DNA of 56,246 nt, from the NCBI GenBank assembly GCA_964480945.1, contig CAYZRX010000017.1:1-56246 (forward strand). The letters are read 5' to 3'. Origin of the DNA: VGWB01 sp964480945. Its GTDB lineage: Bacteria > Bacteroidota > Ignavibacteria > UBA10030. Each line of letters opens with the position of its first letter. Positions within the stretch are counted from its first letter, which is position 1. The notes under the pieces were generated by a model. That model was not told the origin of the DNA, searched no databases, and saw only the letters and a list, made by a program, of their open reading frames with translations. Both the position numbers and the translations under genes were made by a program. Shown here one piece after another: positions 18,480 to 27,476 of this stretch.

Positions 18480-18591
18480 TGTGTAGCTCCTTGGTTAGGT
18501 TAGTGAATTGATTGAAAAACAGCGAACTCTCGATGTTGAAGATTGTTTCACAGAAAACCTTGCGGAAATATGCATCCACAAGGCATCAATG

Positions 18592-18837
18592 TCAAGGAAT
18601 TTCCTTGAAGTGTCGGACGAAAAGTGCCGGGTTAACCCCGTGGTAGAGGAACAGACCGCCGATGCCAACTGCTCCGAAATCCATCTTCATTCCATGTTCA
18701 AAGTTGAGACCAAACTCTGGTGTCGCGCCTAGGAACGATAGTCCGATCGCTGATCCAGCGTAGTTCCTCTCCGCCTGAAACTGGCCATACGCGGAAAGCG
18801 GCAAGGAGATGAACAGAATGCATGCAAGCGGAAACAC
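18592..18837 (-). pseudogene. Fragment of a secreted beta-barrel protein
   Basis: Eighty-one codons from GTG 18837 encode a hydrophobic signal-like segment (PLACILFISLPLSAYGQ). Strand-like sequence follows (GSAIGLSFLGATPEFGLNFEHG, then FGAVGIGGLFLYHGVNP), which resembles only the N-terminal part of a barrel protein, and the frame stops at 18592. No ATG is in frame. An ATG upstream would join this frame if one G were removed from the run of seven G at 18852-18858, so a frameshift or sequencing error is possible. It may be a decayed gene or a short secreted protein. Confidence 0.45.
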
Positions 18838-19000
18838 AAGTCTTTTCGTCGCCCCCCCTTTGGCAGGTTGTTGGCATTAGTTGATTAAGAAAACACACTC
18901 CCGTGATTTCTCATCCAGGAGCCGGTCGCCAACCTAACAAGCAAGCACGAAGATCTCAGGGACTGGGTCGACGCCGACAAGCGACTTCTGCGAGCACGCT

Positions 19001-20188
19001 TCACGCACGCTCAGCAACCAAAACATCGTGTAGTGTTTGGACAAGGGCCCCACATTCTTTCCGAGTCACGATGAGCGGCGGCAGAAACCTCAACACCGTA
19101 TTGTGTGTGCAATTGACCAGGTAGCCGCGATTCTGAAGCTCGTCGACGACCGGCTGGCCCTCCCGCGTCAGGTCGATGCCCAGCATGCAGCCGATCCCCC
19201 GCACCTCCCGAATCAACTTCGGAAAGCTCGATTGAAGCTTCAAGAACTCCGCCTTCAGATATTCACCCATCCCGCCTGCTTTCTTCATCAGGCCGTTCTG
19301 CAAAACTTCCTCAAGGACCGCGATGCCGGCAGCGCACGCCACCGGATTTCCGCCAAACGTGGTACCATGCGCGCCGTAGGTCAGCACCTCGGCCACGCGC
19401 TCGTTCCCCAGAAAGGCTCCCAGTGGAAGCCCTCCGCCGATCGCCTTGGCCACCACGACGATGTCGGGCCGCAAACCGAAATGCTCGAAGGCAAAGAACT
19501 TTCCCGTGCGCCCGATGCCCGACTGAATTTCATCCGCGATGATCAAGAGCCCGAACTTCTCGCGAAGCTCTTCCAGAGCCTCGACGAAGGCGGAGCTCGT
19601 TACGAAAATGCCCCCCTCACCCTGAATGAACTCCAACACGATCCCGAGCGTCTGCTCGTTCACGGATGCCTTCAGCTGATCCACATCGTTGTAGCCGACG
19701 TGGCTGACGTTCGGCAGGAATGGCTCATAGCCCTCCCGGTATTTCTGGCGCTCCGTCAGCGACAGCGCACCCATCGTTCGGCCGTGAAAGGAGTTGGAGA
19801 GCCCCAACAGATGGCTCTTGCCGTCCTTCGTCCCCCATTTGCGGGCAAGCTTGATTGCCCCCTCAATCGCCTCCGTCCCGCTGTTGGAGAAAAAGATGCG
19901 CTGGAAGCCCGTTGCCGAGAGGAGCTTTTCGGCGAGCCTCACCTGCGGCTCCTGGACGTAGAAATTGGAGAGGTGAATGTACTTCCGCACCTGGCTAAAA
20001 ATAGCTTCGTTCACGCGCGGATGGTTGTATCCGAGCGCGTTCACTGCCAGTCCTCCGAAGAAATCCAGGTAGCGCTTGCCATCCCGTGCGTAGAGATAGA
20101 CTCCCTCGGCCCTCTCGATATCGAGGGAGAGGCGCTTGTACGTTCGGAAGAAGAGCTTCTCTTCAAGAGTGAAGACTGTTTCGGCCAC
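19001..20188 (-). CDS. argD: Acetylornithine aminotransferase-like class III aminotransferase
   Basis: A 395-residue class III PLP aminotransferase. Landmarks are FFGGLAVNALGYNHP, the phosphate-binding SNSGTEAIEGAIKLAR, NSFHGRTMGALS, the cofactor Asp in IIADEIQSGIGRTGKFFA (Asp219) and the Schiff-base Lys248 in VVVAKAIGGGLPLGAF. Length and motifs fit ArgD, which makes N-acetylornithine in arginine synthesis. Closely related succinylornithine or LysJ-type enzymes cannot be excluded, because no other arginine or lysine gene is nearby. The GTG start shares one base with the coaE stop. The arg assignment is moderate; the enzyme class is firm. Confidence 0.85.
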   Translation of the reverse strand: MAETVFTLEEKLFFRTYKRLSLDIERAEGVYLYARDGKRYLDFFGGLAVNALGYNHPRVNEAIFSQVRKYIHLSNFYVQEPQVRLAEKLLSATGFQRIFFSNSGTEAIEGAIKLARKWGTKDGKSHLLGLSNSFHGRTMGALSLTERQKYREGYEPFLPNVSHVGYNDVDQLKASVNEQTLGIVLEFIQGEGGIFVTSSAFVEALEELREKFGLLIIADEIQSGIGRTGKFFAFEHFGLRPDIVVVAKAIGGGLPLGAFLGNERVAEVLTYGAHGTTFGGNPVACAAGIAVLEEVLQNGLMKKAGGMGEYLKAEFLKLQSSFPKLIREVRGIGCMLGIDLTREGQPVVDELQNRGYLVNCTHNTVLRFLPPLIVTRKECGALVQTLHDVLVAERA

Positions 20189-20799
20189 TATGTTCTTTTC
20201 AGCGTGATGTGAGTGAATAAGGTGTGAAGGAAACGGACAGTTCTCTCAAGATCCTCCTTCGAGCTGTCGTTGTGGATGACGTACGCCGCCTTCCGTAGCT
20301 TGCGCGCAGCCTCCCACTGTGAGTTCATGCACTTGCGCACGTCCGCTGGCGACGACTTGTCGCGCTCCACGACTCGGCGAACGCATTGCCTTTCATCAGC
20401 GTCCACGACGATGACGACGTCGAGTCTCCGATCGTAGCCTGCTTCATAGATCAGCGCGGCTTCAACGATCGCGACCTTCACGCCGCTCTTCTCCAACCCT
20501 GCAAGCTGCCGGTCAAGTTCCCTCTCGACCCGGGGATGAACGATGGCGTTGAGCTTCTTCTGGAGGGATTTGTTGGAGAAGATCATCGAAGCGATGAAGT
20601 GGCTGTCCAGGGAGCCGTCCTGCCGGTATGCAGCCTCTCCGAGAAGGCGGACAATTTCCCGCTTCACGTCACCATCCCTCCCCATAATCTCTTTCGCGAT
20701 ATCGTCTGCGGAGAGCACCGGAGCACCGAGCTGCGCGAAGAGCGCACAGACGAGAGATTTTCCGCTGCCGATGCCACCCGTGACGCCCAGGCGTATCAT
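20188..20799 (-). CDS. coaE: Dephospho-CoA kinase
   Basis: A 203-residue CoaE, which catalyses the last step of coenzyme A synthesis by phosphorylating the ribose 3'-hydroxyl. The P-loop is GVTGGIGSGKSLVCALFAQLG, followed by the substrate Asp in VLSADDIAKEI. The core includes HPRVERELDRQL and VAIVEAALIYEAGYDRRLD. The lid is RRVVERDKSSPADVRKCMNSQW. Length is typical. It sits 62 bases after rny and ends on the argD start codon, so coaE and argD are one transcript. No separate promoter is clear. Confidence 0.95.
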   Translation of the reverse strand: MIRLGVTGGIGSGKSLVCALFAQLGAPVLSADDIAKEIMGRDGDVKREIVRLLGEAAYRQDGSLDSHFIASMIFSNKSLQKKLNAIVHPRVERELDRQLAGLEKSGVKVAIVEAALIYEAGYDRRLDVVIVVDADERQCVRRVVERDKSSPADVRKCMNSQWEAARKLRKAAYVIHNDSSKEDLERTVRFLHTLFTHITLKRT

Positions 20800-20861
20800 A
20801 TACGCGAACGCGGTTTCAAGCCCCGGTTTTCAAACGCACAGAGTTGGAAAGAGTGAAAACG

Positions 20862-22424
20862 CTACTTGGCAATGCTAACAGAACGCACTTCCCGGATCAC
20901 CGTTACTTTGATCTGTCCGGGGTACTCCATTTCCTGCTGGATCTTGTTGGCGATATCGTGCGAGAGCTGATCCGCTGCTGCGTCGTCCAGCAGCTCGTGG
21001 TTGCAGATCACGCGAATCTCCCTCCCTGCCTGGATCGCATAGCAGTTCACCACCCCGCTGAACGACTTCGCCAAGGACTCGAGCTTCTCGAGGCGCTTGA
21101 CGTATCCTTCGACCGATTCTCGGCGGGCGCCGGGGCGCGCCCCGCTGATGGCATCGGCAGCCTGCACGATTGCAGCGATCGGATGCTCCATGGGGATATC
21201 CTCATGGTGCGAGCCCACGGCATTCGCAACGATCGGGTGCTCGTTATACTTCTTGCAGAGCTCGTAGCCCAAGAGCGCGTGCGGCCCTTCGACGCTTCGG
21301 TCGATCGTCTTGCCGATATCGTGCATAAGCCCCCCCCGCTTCGCAAGGTTTGGGTCAAGCCCGAGCTCCGCCGCCAAAATACCGCAGAGGAAGGAGACTT
21401 CGATGCTGTGTTGAAGCAGGTTCTGGCCATAGCTGGACCGGTACTTCATCCGGCCGATGTGTTTGACAATCTCCGCATGCGCGCCGTGCAGGCCCACCTC
21501 CAGGAGCGCATTTTCGCCCGTCCGCATCACCTCTTCCTCGAGCTCCTTCTTGACCTTTTCCACAACCTCTTCGATCCTGGCAGGGTGAATCCTTCCATCG
21601 GCAATCAACCGCTCGAGAGATAATCGAGCAACTTCTCGCCGGAAGGGATCAAACCCCGACAGGATAACGGCTTCCGGCGTATCATCTACAATAACATCTA
21701 CGCCTGTGGCGGCTTCGAATGCCCGGATGTTCCTCCCCTCACGACCGATAATCCGCCCCTTCATCTCATCACTTTCAAGATTCAAGACGCTTACTGTGGT
21801 CTCGACGGTATGATCGGCCGCTGTTCTCTGGATGGCCTGAACGATCAGCTTCTGAGCCTCTCTACGAGCCTCCTCCTTCGCCTTATCCCGCATCTCCTTC
21901 AGGAATTGAGCGGCCTCTGTCTTGGCTGAATCGGTCAGGTTGTCCATCAATTGCCGCTTGGCCTCTTCCCTCGAGATACCCGAAATCCTCTCCAGCCGGA
22001 CGTTCTCTTCCTCGACGAGCTTTGCGATCTCCTTCTCCCGTTCCTCGCTTCGTTTCCTCTTTTCGGCAGTCTCCCGTTCAATCCCTTGGAGATTCAATTC
22101 CTTCTTGCTCAGGAGATCCAGCTTCCTGTCGACGTTTTCCTCCCGTGAGATCAGTTGCTTTTCAAAGGCCTGCAGCTTGTTCCGCTTGGACTGGGATTCC
22201 GCCTCGAATTCCTTCTTGCGCTTGTACCACTCATCCTTCGCCTCAAGCAGCTTCTCGCGCTTCAGGGTGCCGGCATCCTTCTCCGCGTCCTCGAGGATCC
22301 GTTTGGCGCGCTCCTCAGCGCTGCTGATCCTGTTCTGCCCGGAACGCGCGTTGAGATACCAACCGCCGAAGAACGTCAGCCCAGCGATGACGACCACCAT
22401 TGGCAGCAAAATATAGATATCCAT
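20862..22424 (-). CDS. rny: Ribonuclease Y
   Basis: A 520-residue RNase Y, the membrane-anchored endonuclease that starts mRNA decay. It has one N-terminal helix (YILLPMVVVIAGLTFFGGWY), a coiled coil over residues about 25-200, a KH domain (NLESDEMKGRIIGREGRNIR) and an HD domain with HDIGKTIDRSVEGPHALLGYE and VGSHHEDIPMEHP. The ATG is preceded by AGGAGC. It closes the cluster that runs from thrS, lying downstream of zapA and the 6S RNA candidate. Its C-terminal end (QIKVTVIREVRSVSIAK) is canonical. Confidence 0.97.
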   Translation of the reverse strand: MDIYILLPMVVVIAGLTFFGGWYLNARSGQNRISSAEERAKRILEDAEKDAGTLKREKLLEAKDEWYKRKKEFEAESQSKRNKLQAFEKQLISREENVDRKLDLLSKKELNLQGIERETAEKRKRSEEREKEIAKLVEEENVRLERISGISREEAKRQLMDNLTDSAKTEAAQFLKEMRDKAKEEARREAQKLIVQAIQRTAADHTVETTVSVLNLESDEMKGRIIGREGRNIRAFEAATGVDVIVDDTPEAVILSGFDPFRREVARLSLERLIADGRIHPARIEEVVEKVKKELEEEVMRTGENALLEVGLHGAHAEIVKHIGRMKYRSSYGQNLLQHSIEVSFLCGILAAELGLDPNLAKRGGLMHDIGKTIDRSVEGPHALLGYELCKKYNEHPIVANAVGSHHEDIPMEHPIAAIVQAADAISGARPGARRESVEGYVKRLEKLESLAKSFSGVVNCYAIQAGREIRVICNHELLDDAAADQLSHDIANKIQQEMEYPGQIKVTVIREVRSVSIAK

Positions 22425-22489
22425 GACAGCTCCTAGGTTCTGCTCCGTCTCGTTAGAACGAATGACAACCTAAAAAAAATCCGCACGCG

Positions 22490-22670
22490 CCGGCCGAAGG
22501 TCAAGGTGTATTTTAGAACCTCTCGTCATACACGGTGGGTGCCTGCCTAGGCATTTCACGCTTCCACTACCCGCTCGTCTCGGTGCATTGAGAGTCGTCG
22601 CATGGCATCTCCGTTGTTGCGGAGAGGTGGCTTGTGCTCCACGCCTACGAGTCAGGCTCCCTATTAAAGT
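22490..22670 (-). ncRNA. ssrS: Candidate 6S RNA between zapA and rny
   Basis: The 354-base gap between zapA and rny has no open frame. On the minus strand it can fold as a rod. CCTCTC near the 5' side pairs with GAGAGG near the 3' side, CATGC with GCGTG, and TCTC with GAGA around an apical loop. A wide internal bubble remains, with side hairpins CTCCG-CAACAA-CGGAG and GCCTAGGC. A run of eight T (22479-22472) ends it. The zapA-6S-downstream gene order is known in many bacteria. Ends are approximate, and the identity rests on position and a hand-drawn fold. Confidence 0.5.
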
Positions 22671-22778
22671 AACTTGTCAGGTTCTTTAATAAGTTTTGAC
22701 CACGGCTGGCGGTGCGGACAATCAAAAGAACAGAATTTCCGACCGTCTGATGGAAAAGAACGTTCCAGACGAACTCGA

Positions 22779-23084
22779 TTAACCGCTTTTTATTTCCGAC
22801 GATACCTCGAGGCAATTGTCCAAGTAATTCGAGAGCTTTACGATCTCCGTCTCAAGATGCGTAAAGGCCTGCTGGTTTCGCTCTCGTTCTTTCATAAGGT
22901 CTTCGGTAATGTTGAGAGCGGAAAGCACAGCCACGGTAAGCGGCGGCTGCTCCGGTATCTTCTCATGAATGCTCGAGATCATGGTATCCACGTACGATGC
23001 GACCTTCTTCGTGAAATCTTCGTTCTCACCGCGCAGCGGATACTCCGAACCGAAGATCTTTACTTTGATGCTCTTGCCGTTCAT
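22779..23084 (-). CDS. zapA: Cell division protein ZapA
   Basis: A 101-residue ZapA. It starts MNGKSIKVKIFGSEYPLRG, the typical N-terminal domain, then GENEDFTKKVASYVDTMISSI, and ends in a long helix LTVAVLSALNITEDLMKERER that forms the coiled-coil dimer. The frame is open upstream to a TTG, but the ATG at 23084 gives the family start. ZapA bundles FtsZ filaments at mid-cell. It follows a small coiled-coil gene that looks like a ZapB counterpart, and it precedes the 6S RNA candidate. Confidence 0.93.
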   Translation of the reverse strand: MNGKSIKVKIFGSEYPLRGENEDFTKKVASYVDTMISSIHEKIPEQPPLTVAVLSALNITEDLMKERERNQQAFTHLETEIVKLSNYLDNCLEVSSEIKSG

Positions 23085-23168
23085 ATCTTTCGACAGCTTG
23101 ATAAGCGAATCGATCTCAGTCTCTGGAACTTGTGTCTTCAGCCACGGCCAATTTGGCTCGTGCAACGA

Positions 23169-23510
23169 TTACAAATGGGAGTTAATCTTGGTAATCAGCT
23201 CTCTGATCCTCGATTTGAGCGCCTCCTTTTCCTCCTTCGTCAGAACATTGGATCCATTGGATTGTAGTCGCAGTGCTTCCTGTCTGACTCGCTCGAGCTC
23301 CTTTTCTCGCCCCTGCAGCTCTTGCTTCAGCCTCTGCTCGCTTTCTTCAAGCTCCTCCACCCGGCCCTGAAGCATGACGTTCTTTTCCCTCAACTGAACA
23401 AGAATCTCTGAGACCTGGCGTGCCTTCTCCCACAACGCCTGGAGCGAAGATTCAAGGCTTTTGATGTCATTGCCGCTCATAACCTCAGGTTCCACTTGCT
23501 CGTCGGGCAA
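23169..23510 (-). CDS. Coiled-coil protein, ZapB-like
   Basis: A 113-residue acidic and basic heptad-rich protein. From about residue 15 to 85 it is one long coiled coil (LQALWEKARQVSEILVQLRE, RVEELEESEQRLKQELQGRE), ending RELITKINSHL. The C-terminal pattern RIRELITKI recurs in small proteins placed next to zapA in related bacteria. ZapB partners ZapA at the division ring, so that role is plausible. It lies 36 bases after pheT and 84 before zapA. No enzymatic motif is present. The ZapB label is inferred from position and architecture. Confidence 0.75.
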   Translation of the reverse strand: MPDEQVEPEVMSGNDIKSLESSLQALWEKARQVSEILVQLREKNVMLQGRVEELEESEQRLKQELQGREKELERVRQEALRLQSNGSNVLTKEEKEALKSRIRELITKINSHL

Positions 23511-23546
23511 AGCTGGACTCCTTCAGGGTTTTCCGACAATCAGACA

Positions 23547-25976
23547 TCACGTTGAGAGACTTCGCAAGACCGCCCGGCATGTTGACTTTACGCGAGCAAC
23601 AATGCCTCCGACGATCCCATCCACCTCGCCGTCTGTCAACGTGCGATCGTTTGGCTGAAACTCCAATGCATACGCCAAGCTTTTCTTACCGCCGCCTATC
23701 TGCTCGCCCGCGTAGAGATCAAAGAGCACCAGCCCCGAGAGCAAGGTTCCACCAGCCTCCCTTATCGCTTCTTCCACGGCTTCCTGCGGCATCGCGGAAT
23801 CAACGATGAACGCCAGATCCCTTCTCACGCTTGGAAATCGTGGAAGCGGCTCGAACTTCTTCTCGGCAGACCAAGTCGACTGAATCGCGGCAGTCTTCAA
23901 TTCGACGACATAGATGCTGTCATCAATATCAAACTTTTCCGCTAATGACTTGTTGATCTTTCCGAGGAACCCAGCATAACTGCCATTGATTTCAACCGCT
24001 AACGCGCTCTCAATTAAAGCGCTGCCGTTATCATAAGAAATAAAACGGTATTTGTCAAGGCAAAACTTGGCAAGGAACGCCTCAGCTTCTCCTTTAAGAT
24101 CGAGAAAGTCAACCTCTCGACTGCTTGAACTGAAGTGCGTGGGCGAAATCGAGCCAGTCAGCAGCACCAAGATGCGCTCTTCTTCCTCAAACGCCTCAAG
24201 GTTTTGCCCGGAAGACGCATCGAGCAGCCGGAAAACGTTGCCGATCTCGAAAAGGCGGAGGTCCTTCTGACCGTGAGATAGATTGTTCCGAACAACCTGC
24301 AGTGCTCCCGGAATCAGACTCGTCCTAAGGACGGAAGCTTCGATACTCACCGGATTGAGGACTTCTACCGCTTGTTCACCGGCCAGGTGGCCGCTCGTTT
24401 GATCCTGGAGACTGTAGGTGAGCATCTCGTTGTAGCCGGCACCGATGAGGTACCTGCGCAATTCATCCTGCAATCCCGCCAAAGCGAGCGGCTTTGAGAA
24501 ATCGACAGTCGTTCTCGTTTTTGTCTCGATCTTGTCGTACCCGTAGACCCGCGCCACCTCCTCAATGAGGTCGATTTCCTCCCCCAGGTCATACCGGCAA
24601 CTCGGAATGGCAAACGTTACCACGTCCCTAGCTTGTGCGACGGGACGCAGATCCAGCCGTTTGAGGTATGAGACGATCTCCTGCTTCGATATTGTGATGC
24701 CGAGAACGGCATTCGCTCTCGAGATCCTCAGCCGGACTCTCTTCAGTCTCATCTTTCGGGGATACACGTCGATGACGCCCTTCAAGACCTCCGCGCCCGC
24801 GAGTTCCTGCAGGAGCTGAGCAGCTCGATTGACGGCATAGACGGTCATATCGACATCCACGCCGCGCTCGAACCGCTGGGACGCGTCGGTGGAAAGCCCG
24901 AGGAACTTTGACGCACGCCGGATGCTGCTAGGCTCGAAATTCGCACTCTCGAGCAGCACCGTCGTGGTCCGATCGCGGATCTCCGTGTTCGCGCCGCCCA
25001 TCACGCCGGCGACAGCGACGCGCTTCTCCGCATCGCAGATCATAAGGATGTCGGAATTCAGAGCGCGCTCCTTCCCGTCGAGCGTCGTAAACCTCTCTCC
25101 CTCTGCCGCACATTGGACAACGATGGTGTGTTCAGCCAGCGTGTCGTAATCGAACGCGTGGAGCGGTTGTCCGGTCTCCATCAAGATGTAGTTCGTCACG
25201 TCCACGACATTATTGATGGGCCGGATGCCGACCGCGGTCAGGCGGTCCTGGAGCCATTTTGGGGAAGGACCGACGACGACCTTCCGGAGAACGCGGGAAG
25301 AGTAGCGCCGGCACTTTCGGGGATCGAGAATCTTGATGGTCGCATGCTTCGCCGTCAGGACGCTGCTTTCGCGAAATCGGGGGTTCGGCAGCGTGGCCTT
25401 CTTCCCTGTGATCGCCTGTATCTCCCTCGCGACACCGATATGGCTCAGCCAATCCCCGCGATTGGCGGTAATCTCCAGATCGTACACGACATCGGAGGCG
25501 CCGAGATGTTTGGCAAGCGGAGTTCCCACCTTCGCCGAATCGGCGAGAACCATGATCCCTTCGGTATCATCGCCGAGTCCGAGCTCATACTCCGAGCAGA
25601 TCATCCCGTTCGATTCGACGCCCCGGATCCTCGCTCGCTCGAGGACGAACGGTCCGCCCGCAGGATCGTGCTGATCGCGAGGAATCGTTGCACCCACAAG
25701 CGCCACCGGGACCTTCTGACCCGGCGCGACGTTCGGAGCCCCGCAGATGATCTCCACCGTCTCCCTGCCCACATTCACCTTGCAGAGCGTGAGCTTATCG
25801 GCGTTGGGATGTTTGAGCTTCTCCACAACCTCCCCGACGACGAACTTTTCATACTTCCCTGCGAGATCCTCCAGGCCTTCGACTTCCAGCCCGAGCATGG
25901 AGAGCCGCTCCGCAAGCTGCGCGGGCTTCAGGGAGATCGGAATATATTCTTTCAGCCAGTTGTGGGAGATCTTCAT
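23547..25976 (-). CDS. pheT: Phenylalanyl-tRNA synthetase beta chain
   Basis: An 809-residue PheT of full length. The domains run as an N-terminal MKISHNWLKEYIPISLKPAQL, the tRNA-binding EMAP-like fold (VVGEVVEKLKHPNADKLTLC), B3/B4 editing (NNVVDVTNYILMETGQPLHAFD), B5, the catalytic-like core (RYDLGEEIDLIEEVARVYGYD) and the C-terminal ferredoxin-fold anticodon-binding domain (PRFPSVRRDLAFIVD). It forms the alpha2-beta2 enzyme with PheS. Unusually, it is separated from pheS by 473 bases filled with inverted repeats. The ATG at 25976 has no strong ribosome-binding site. Confidence 0.97.
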   Translation of the reverse strand: MKISHNWLKEYIPISLKPAQLAERLSMLGLEVEGLEDLAGKYEKFVVGEVVEKLKHPNADKLTLCKVNVGRETVEIICGAPNVAPGQKVPVALVGATIPRDQHDPAGGPFVLERARIRGVESNGMICSEYELGLGDDTEGIMVLADSAKVGTPLAKHLGASDVVYDLEITANRGDWLSHIGVAREIQAITGKKATLPNPRFRESSVLTAKHATIKILDPRKCRRYSSRVLRKVVVGPSPKWLQDRLTAVGIRPINNVVDVTNYILMETGQPLHAFDYDTLAEHTIVVQCAAEGERFTTLDGKERALNSDILMICDAEKRVAVAGVMGGANTEIRDRTTTVLLESANFEPSSIRRASKFLGLSTDASQRFERGVDVDMTVYAVNRAAQLLQELAGAEVLKGVIDVYPRKMRLKRVRLRISRANAVLGITISKQEIVSYLKRLDLRPVAQARDVVTFAIPSCRYDLGEEIDLIEEVARVYGYDKIETKTRTTVDFSKPLALAGLQDELRRYLIGAGYNEMLTYSLQDQTSGHLAGEQAVEVLNPVSIEASVLRTSLIPGALQVVRNNLSHGQKDLRLFEIGNVFRLLDASSGQNLEAFEEEERILVLLTGSISPTHFSSSSREVDFLDLKGEAEAFLAKFCLDKYRFISYDNGSALIESALAVEINGSYAGFLGKINKSLAEKFDIDDSIYVVELKTAAIQSTWSAEKKFEPLPRFPSVRRDLAFIVDSAMPQEAVEEAIREAGGTLLSGLVLFDLYAGEQIGGGKKSLAYALEFQPNDRTLTDGEVDGIVGGIVARVKSTCRAVLRSLST

Positions 25977-25999
25977 GATCGCTTCTGTTCTCTAAGTCC

Positions 26000-26044
26000 T
26001 CACCTCCGCGAGGTCGAGCCGGACGGAGGCCCGGGGGGAGGTGA
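26000..26044. repeat. Inverted repeat in the pheS-pheT gap (1 of 3)
   Basis: TCACCTCC (26000-26007) and GGAGGTGA (26037-26044) form an 8-bp stem around a GC-rich loop just upstream of pheT. It may be part of an intergenic repeat element or a leader structure of pheT. Confidence 0.6.
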
Positions 26045-26136
26045 TGACTTCGTCAGATCTCTTCGGGACCATCCCTCTCATGATCCCAACACAAAACGTC
26101 GGGAGACGGAAGACCTGGAAGAGAATGGACACCATC

Positions 26137-26180
26137 CCTTCCCCTCCCCCGAAAGGGATGCCTTCGGCATTAGGGGAAGG
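26137..26180. repeat. Nested inverted repeat in the pheS-pheT gap (2 of 3)
   Basis: CCTTCCCCT (26137-26145) pairs with AGGGGAAGG (26172-26180). Inside it ATGCC-TTC-GGCAT (158-170 of the same kilobase) makes a second stem. The form is that of a dispersed, palindromic intergenic element. Confidence 0.7.
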
Positions 26181-26308
26181 ATAGGATGGGGTCTGCTTTG
26201 CGATTTCTCTCATTAACGCGATTGAACCTTTTCATCAATCACCCATTCAACCGCATGAACAAATGTGAGCAGCTTGAGTGTTTATGCTCTCACGAAACCT
26301 CACCCAGG

Positions 26309-26329
26309 CCCTCTCCTAACAGGAGAGGG
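26309..26329. repeat. Palindromic hairpin in the pheS-pheT gap (3 of 3)
   Basis: CCCTCTCCT-AAC-AGGAGAGGG is a perfect 9-bp stem with a 3-nt loop, embedded in a CTCACCCAGGCC context. Elements of this type are scattered between genes in many bacterial genomes. A degenerate relative without the palindrome is seen at about 34525-34545. Confidence 0.75.
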
Positions 26330-26449
26330 GGCTTTGAAATGAACTCTTCCAGTCAGGACGTCAGCCACTGTCGCCAGAGGACAGCGGGACGAAAGAAACG
26401 CGAAAGCCCCGCGGACAAGCACGTCCTGACCGCACTGATCAGGGCAACA

Positions 26450-27460
26450 CTAGAACTGCCTCAGGAACCGAACGTCATTCTCATAGAACAAGCGCAGATC
26501 GTCGACTCCGTACCGGAGCGAAGCGATTCGCTCGATTCCCATGCCGAAGGCGAAGCCGGTGTACTTTTCCGCGTCATAGCCGACGTTCTGGAGAACGTGA
26601 GGGTGAACCATCCCGGAACCGAGTATTTCGAGCCAGCCTGCAAACTTGCACATCCGGCAGCCCTTCCCGCCGCAAAGGAAGCAGGAGATGTACATATCCG
26701 CGCTCGGCTCCGTGAAGGGAAAGAACGTGGGCCGGAACTTGTACTGCACATCCTTGCCGTAGAACTGGCGGGCGAAGGCCACTAGCGTCCCCTTGAGATC
26801 GCTGAAGGTCACCCCGCGATCGACATAGAGCCCTTCGATCTGGTAGAAGCTCACGAGGCTTCGTGCACTGATCGCTTCGTTCCGGTACACGCGCCCCGGC
26901 ATGATCTCCCGTACGGGCGGCTGCTGGCGCTTCATCGTGCGAATTTGCACCGGTGAGGTGTGCGTCCGAAGAAGGACTTCCTTCGAGATGAAGAACGTGT
27001 CCTGCATATCCCGGGCGGGGTGGTCTTTTGGGAAATTGAGGGCCTCGAAATTGTTGTAGTCGCTTTCGATCTCCGGGCCGACGGCGACCGAAAATCCCAT
27101 GCTCGCGAAGATCGCCCTGATCTCGTCCATCGTCTGCGTGAGAGGATGCTTCGTCCCCAGCGGTCGCGGGCGTCCCGGGAGCGTGAGGTCGAGCGATGGC
27201 GCCCGGGCCTGCGTCGACCGCTCGAAGCTTTGTCTCTTCTCGTCATACAATCGCTGTGCGTCCGCTTTCAGCGCGTTGAGCAGCTTGCCGATCGCCGGTT
27301 TCTCTGCCGGGGGAACGGACCTCAGCTCGTCGAACAGCTGCGCAATGAGTCCGTTACGCGCCAGGAATCGAATCCGAACCTCTTCCAGACCCGCCGGGCT
27401 CGACACGCCCGCAAGCTGTTCTATCAACTGATTTCGAAGGTTTTCTATCTTCTCCGTCAT
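26450..27460 (-). CDS. pheS: Phenylalanyl-tRNA synthetase alpha chain
   Basis: A 336-residue PheS of normal length. The N-terminal coiled-coil (LRNQLIEQLAGVSSPAGLEEV) contacts tRNA. The class II core shows motif 1 around HPLTQTMDEIRAIFASMGF, motif 2 as GRVYRNEAISARSLVSFYQIEG and motif 3 as GFAFGMGIERIASLRYGV. The Phe-pocket region FRPTFFPFTEPSADMYISC is followed by the zinc-like cysteines of CFLCGGKGCRMCKFAGW. It lies 16 bases after a small gene of unknown function and belongs to the thrS-infC-rpmI-rplT transcript unless the weak terminator after rplT is used. Confidence 0.97.
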   Translation of the reverse strand: MTEKIENLRNQLIEQLAGVSSPAGLEEVRIRFLARNGLIAQLFDELRSVPPAEKPAIGKLLNALKADAQRLYDEKRQSFERSTQARAPSLDLTLPGRPRPLGTKHPLTQTMDEIRAIFASMGFSVAVGPEIESDYNNFEALNFPKDHPARDMQDTFFISKEVLLRTHTSPVQIRTMKRQQPPVREIMPGRVYRNEAISARSLVSFYQIEGLYVDRGVTFSDLKGTLVAFARQFYGKDVQYKFRPTFFPFTEPSADMYISCFLCGGKGCRMCKFAGWLEILGSGMVHPHVLQNVGYDAEKYTGFAFGMGIERIASLRYGVDDLRLFYENDVRFLRQF

Positions 27461-27476
27461 AGCCGTTCGTGCCCTG

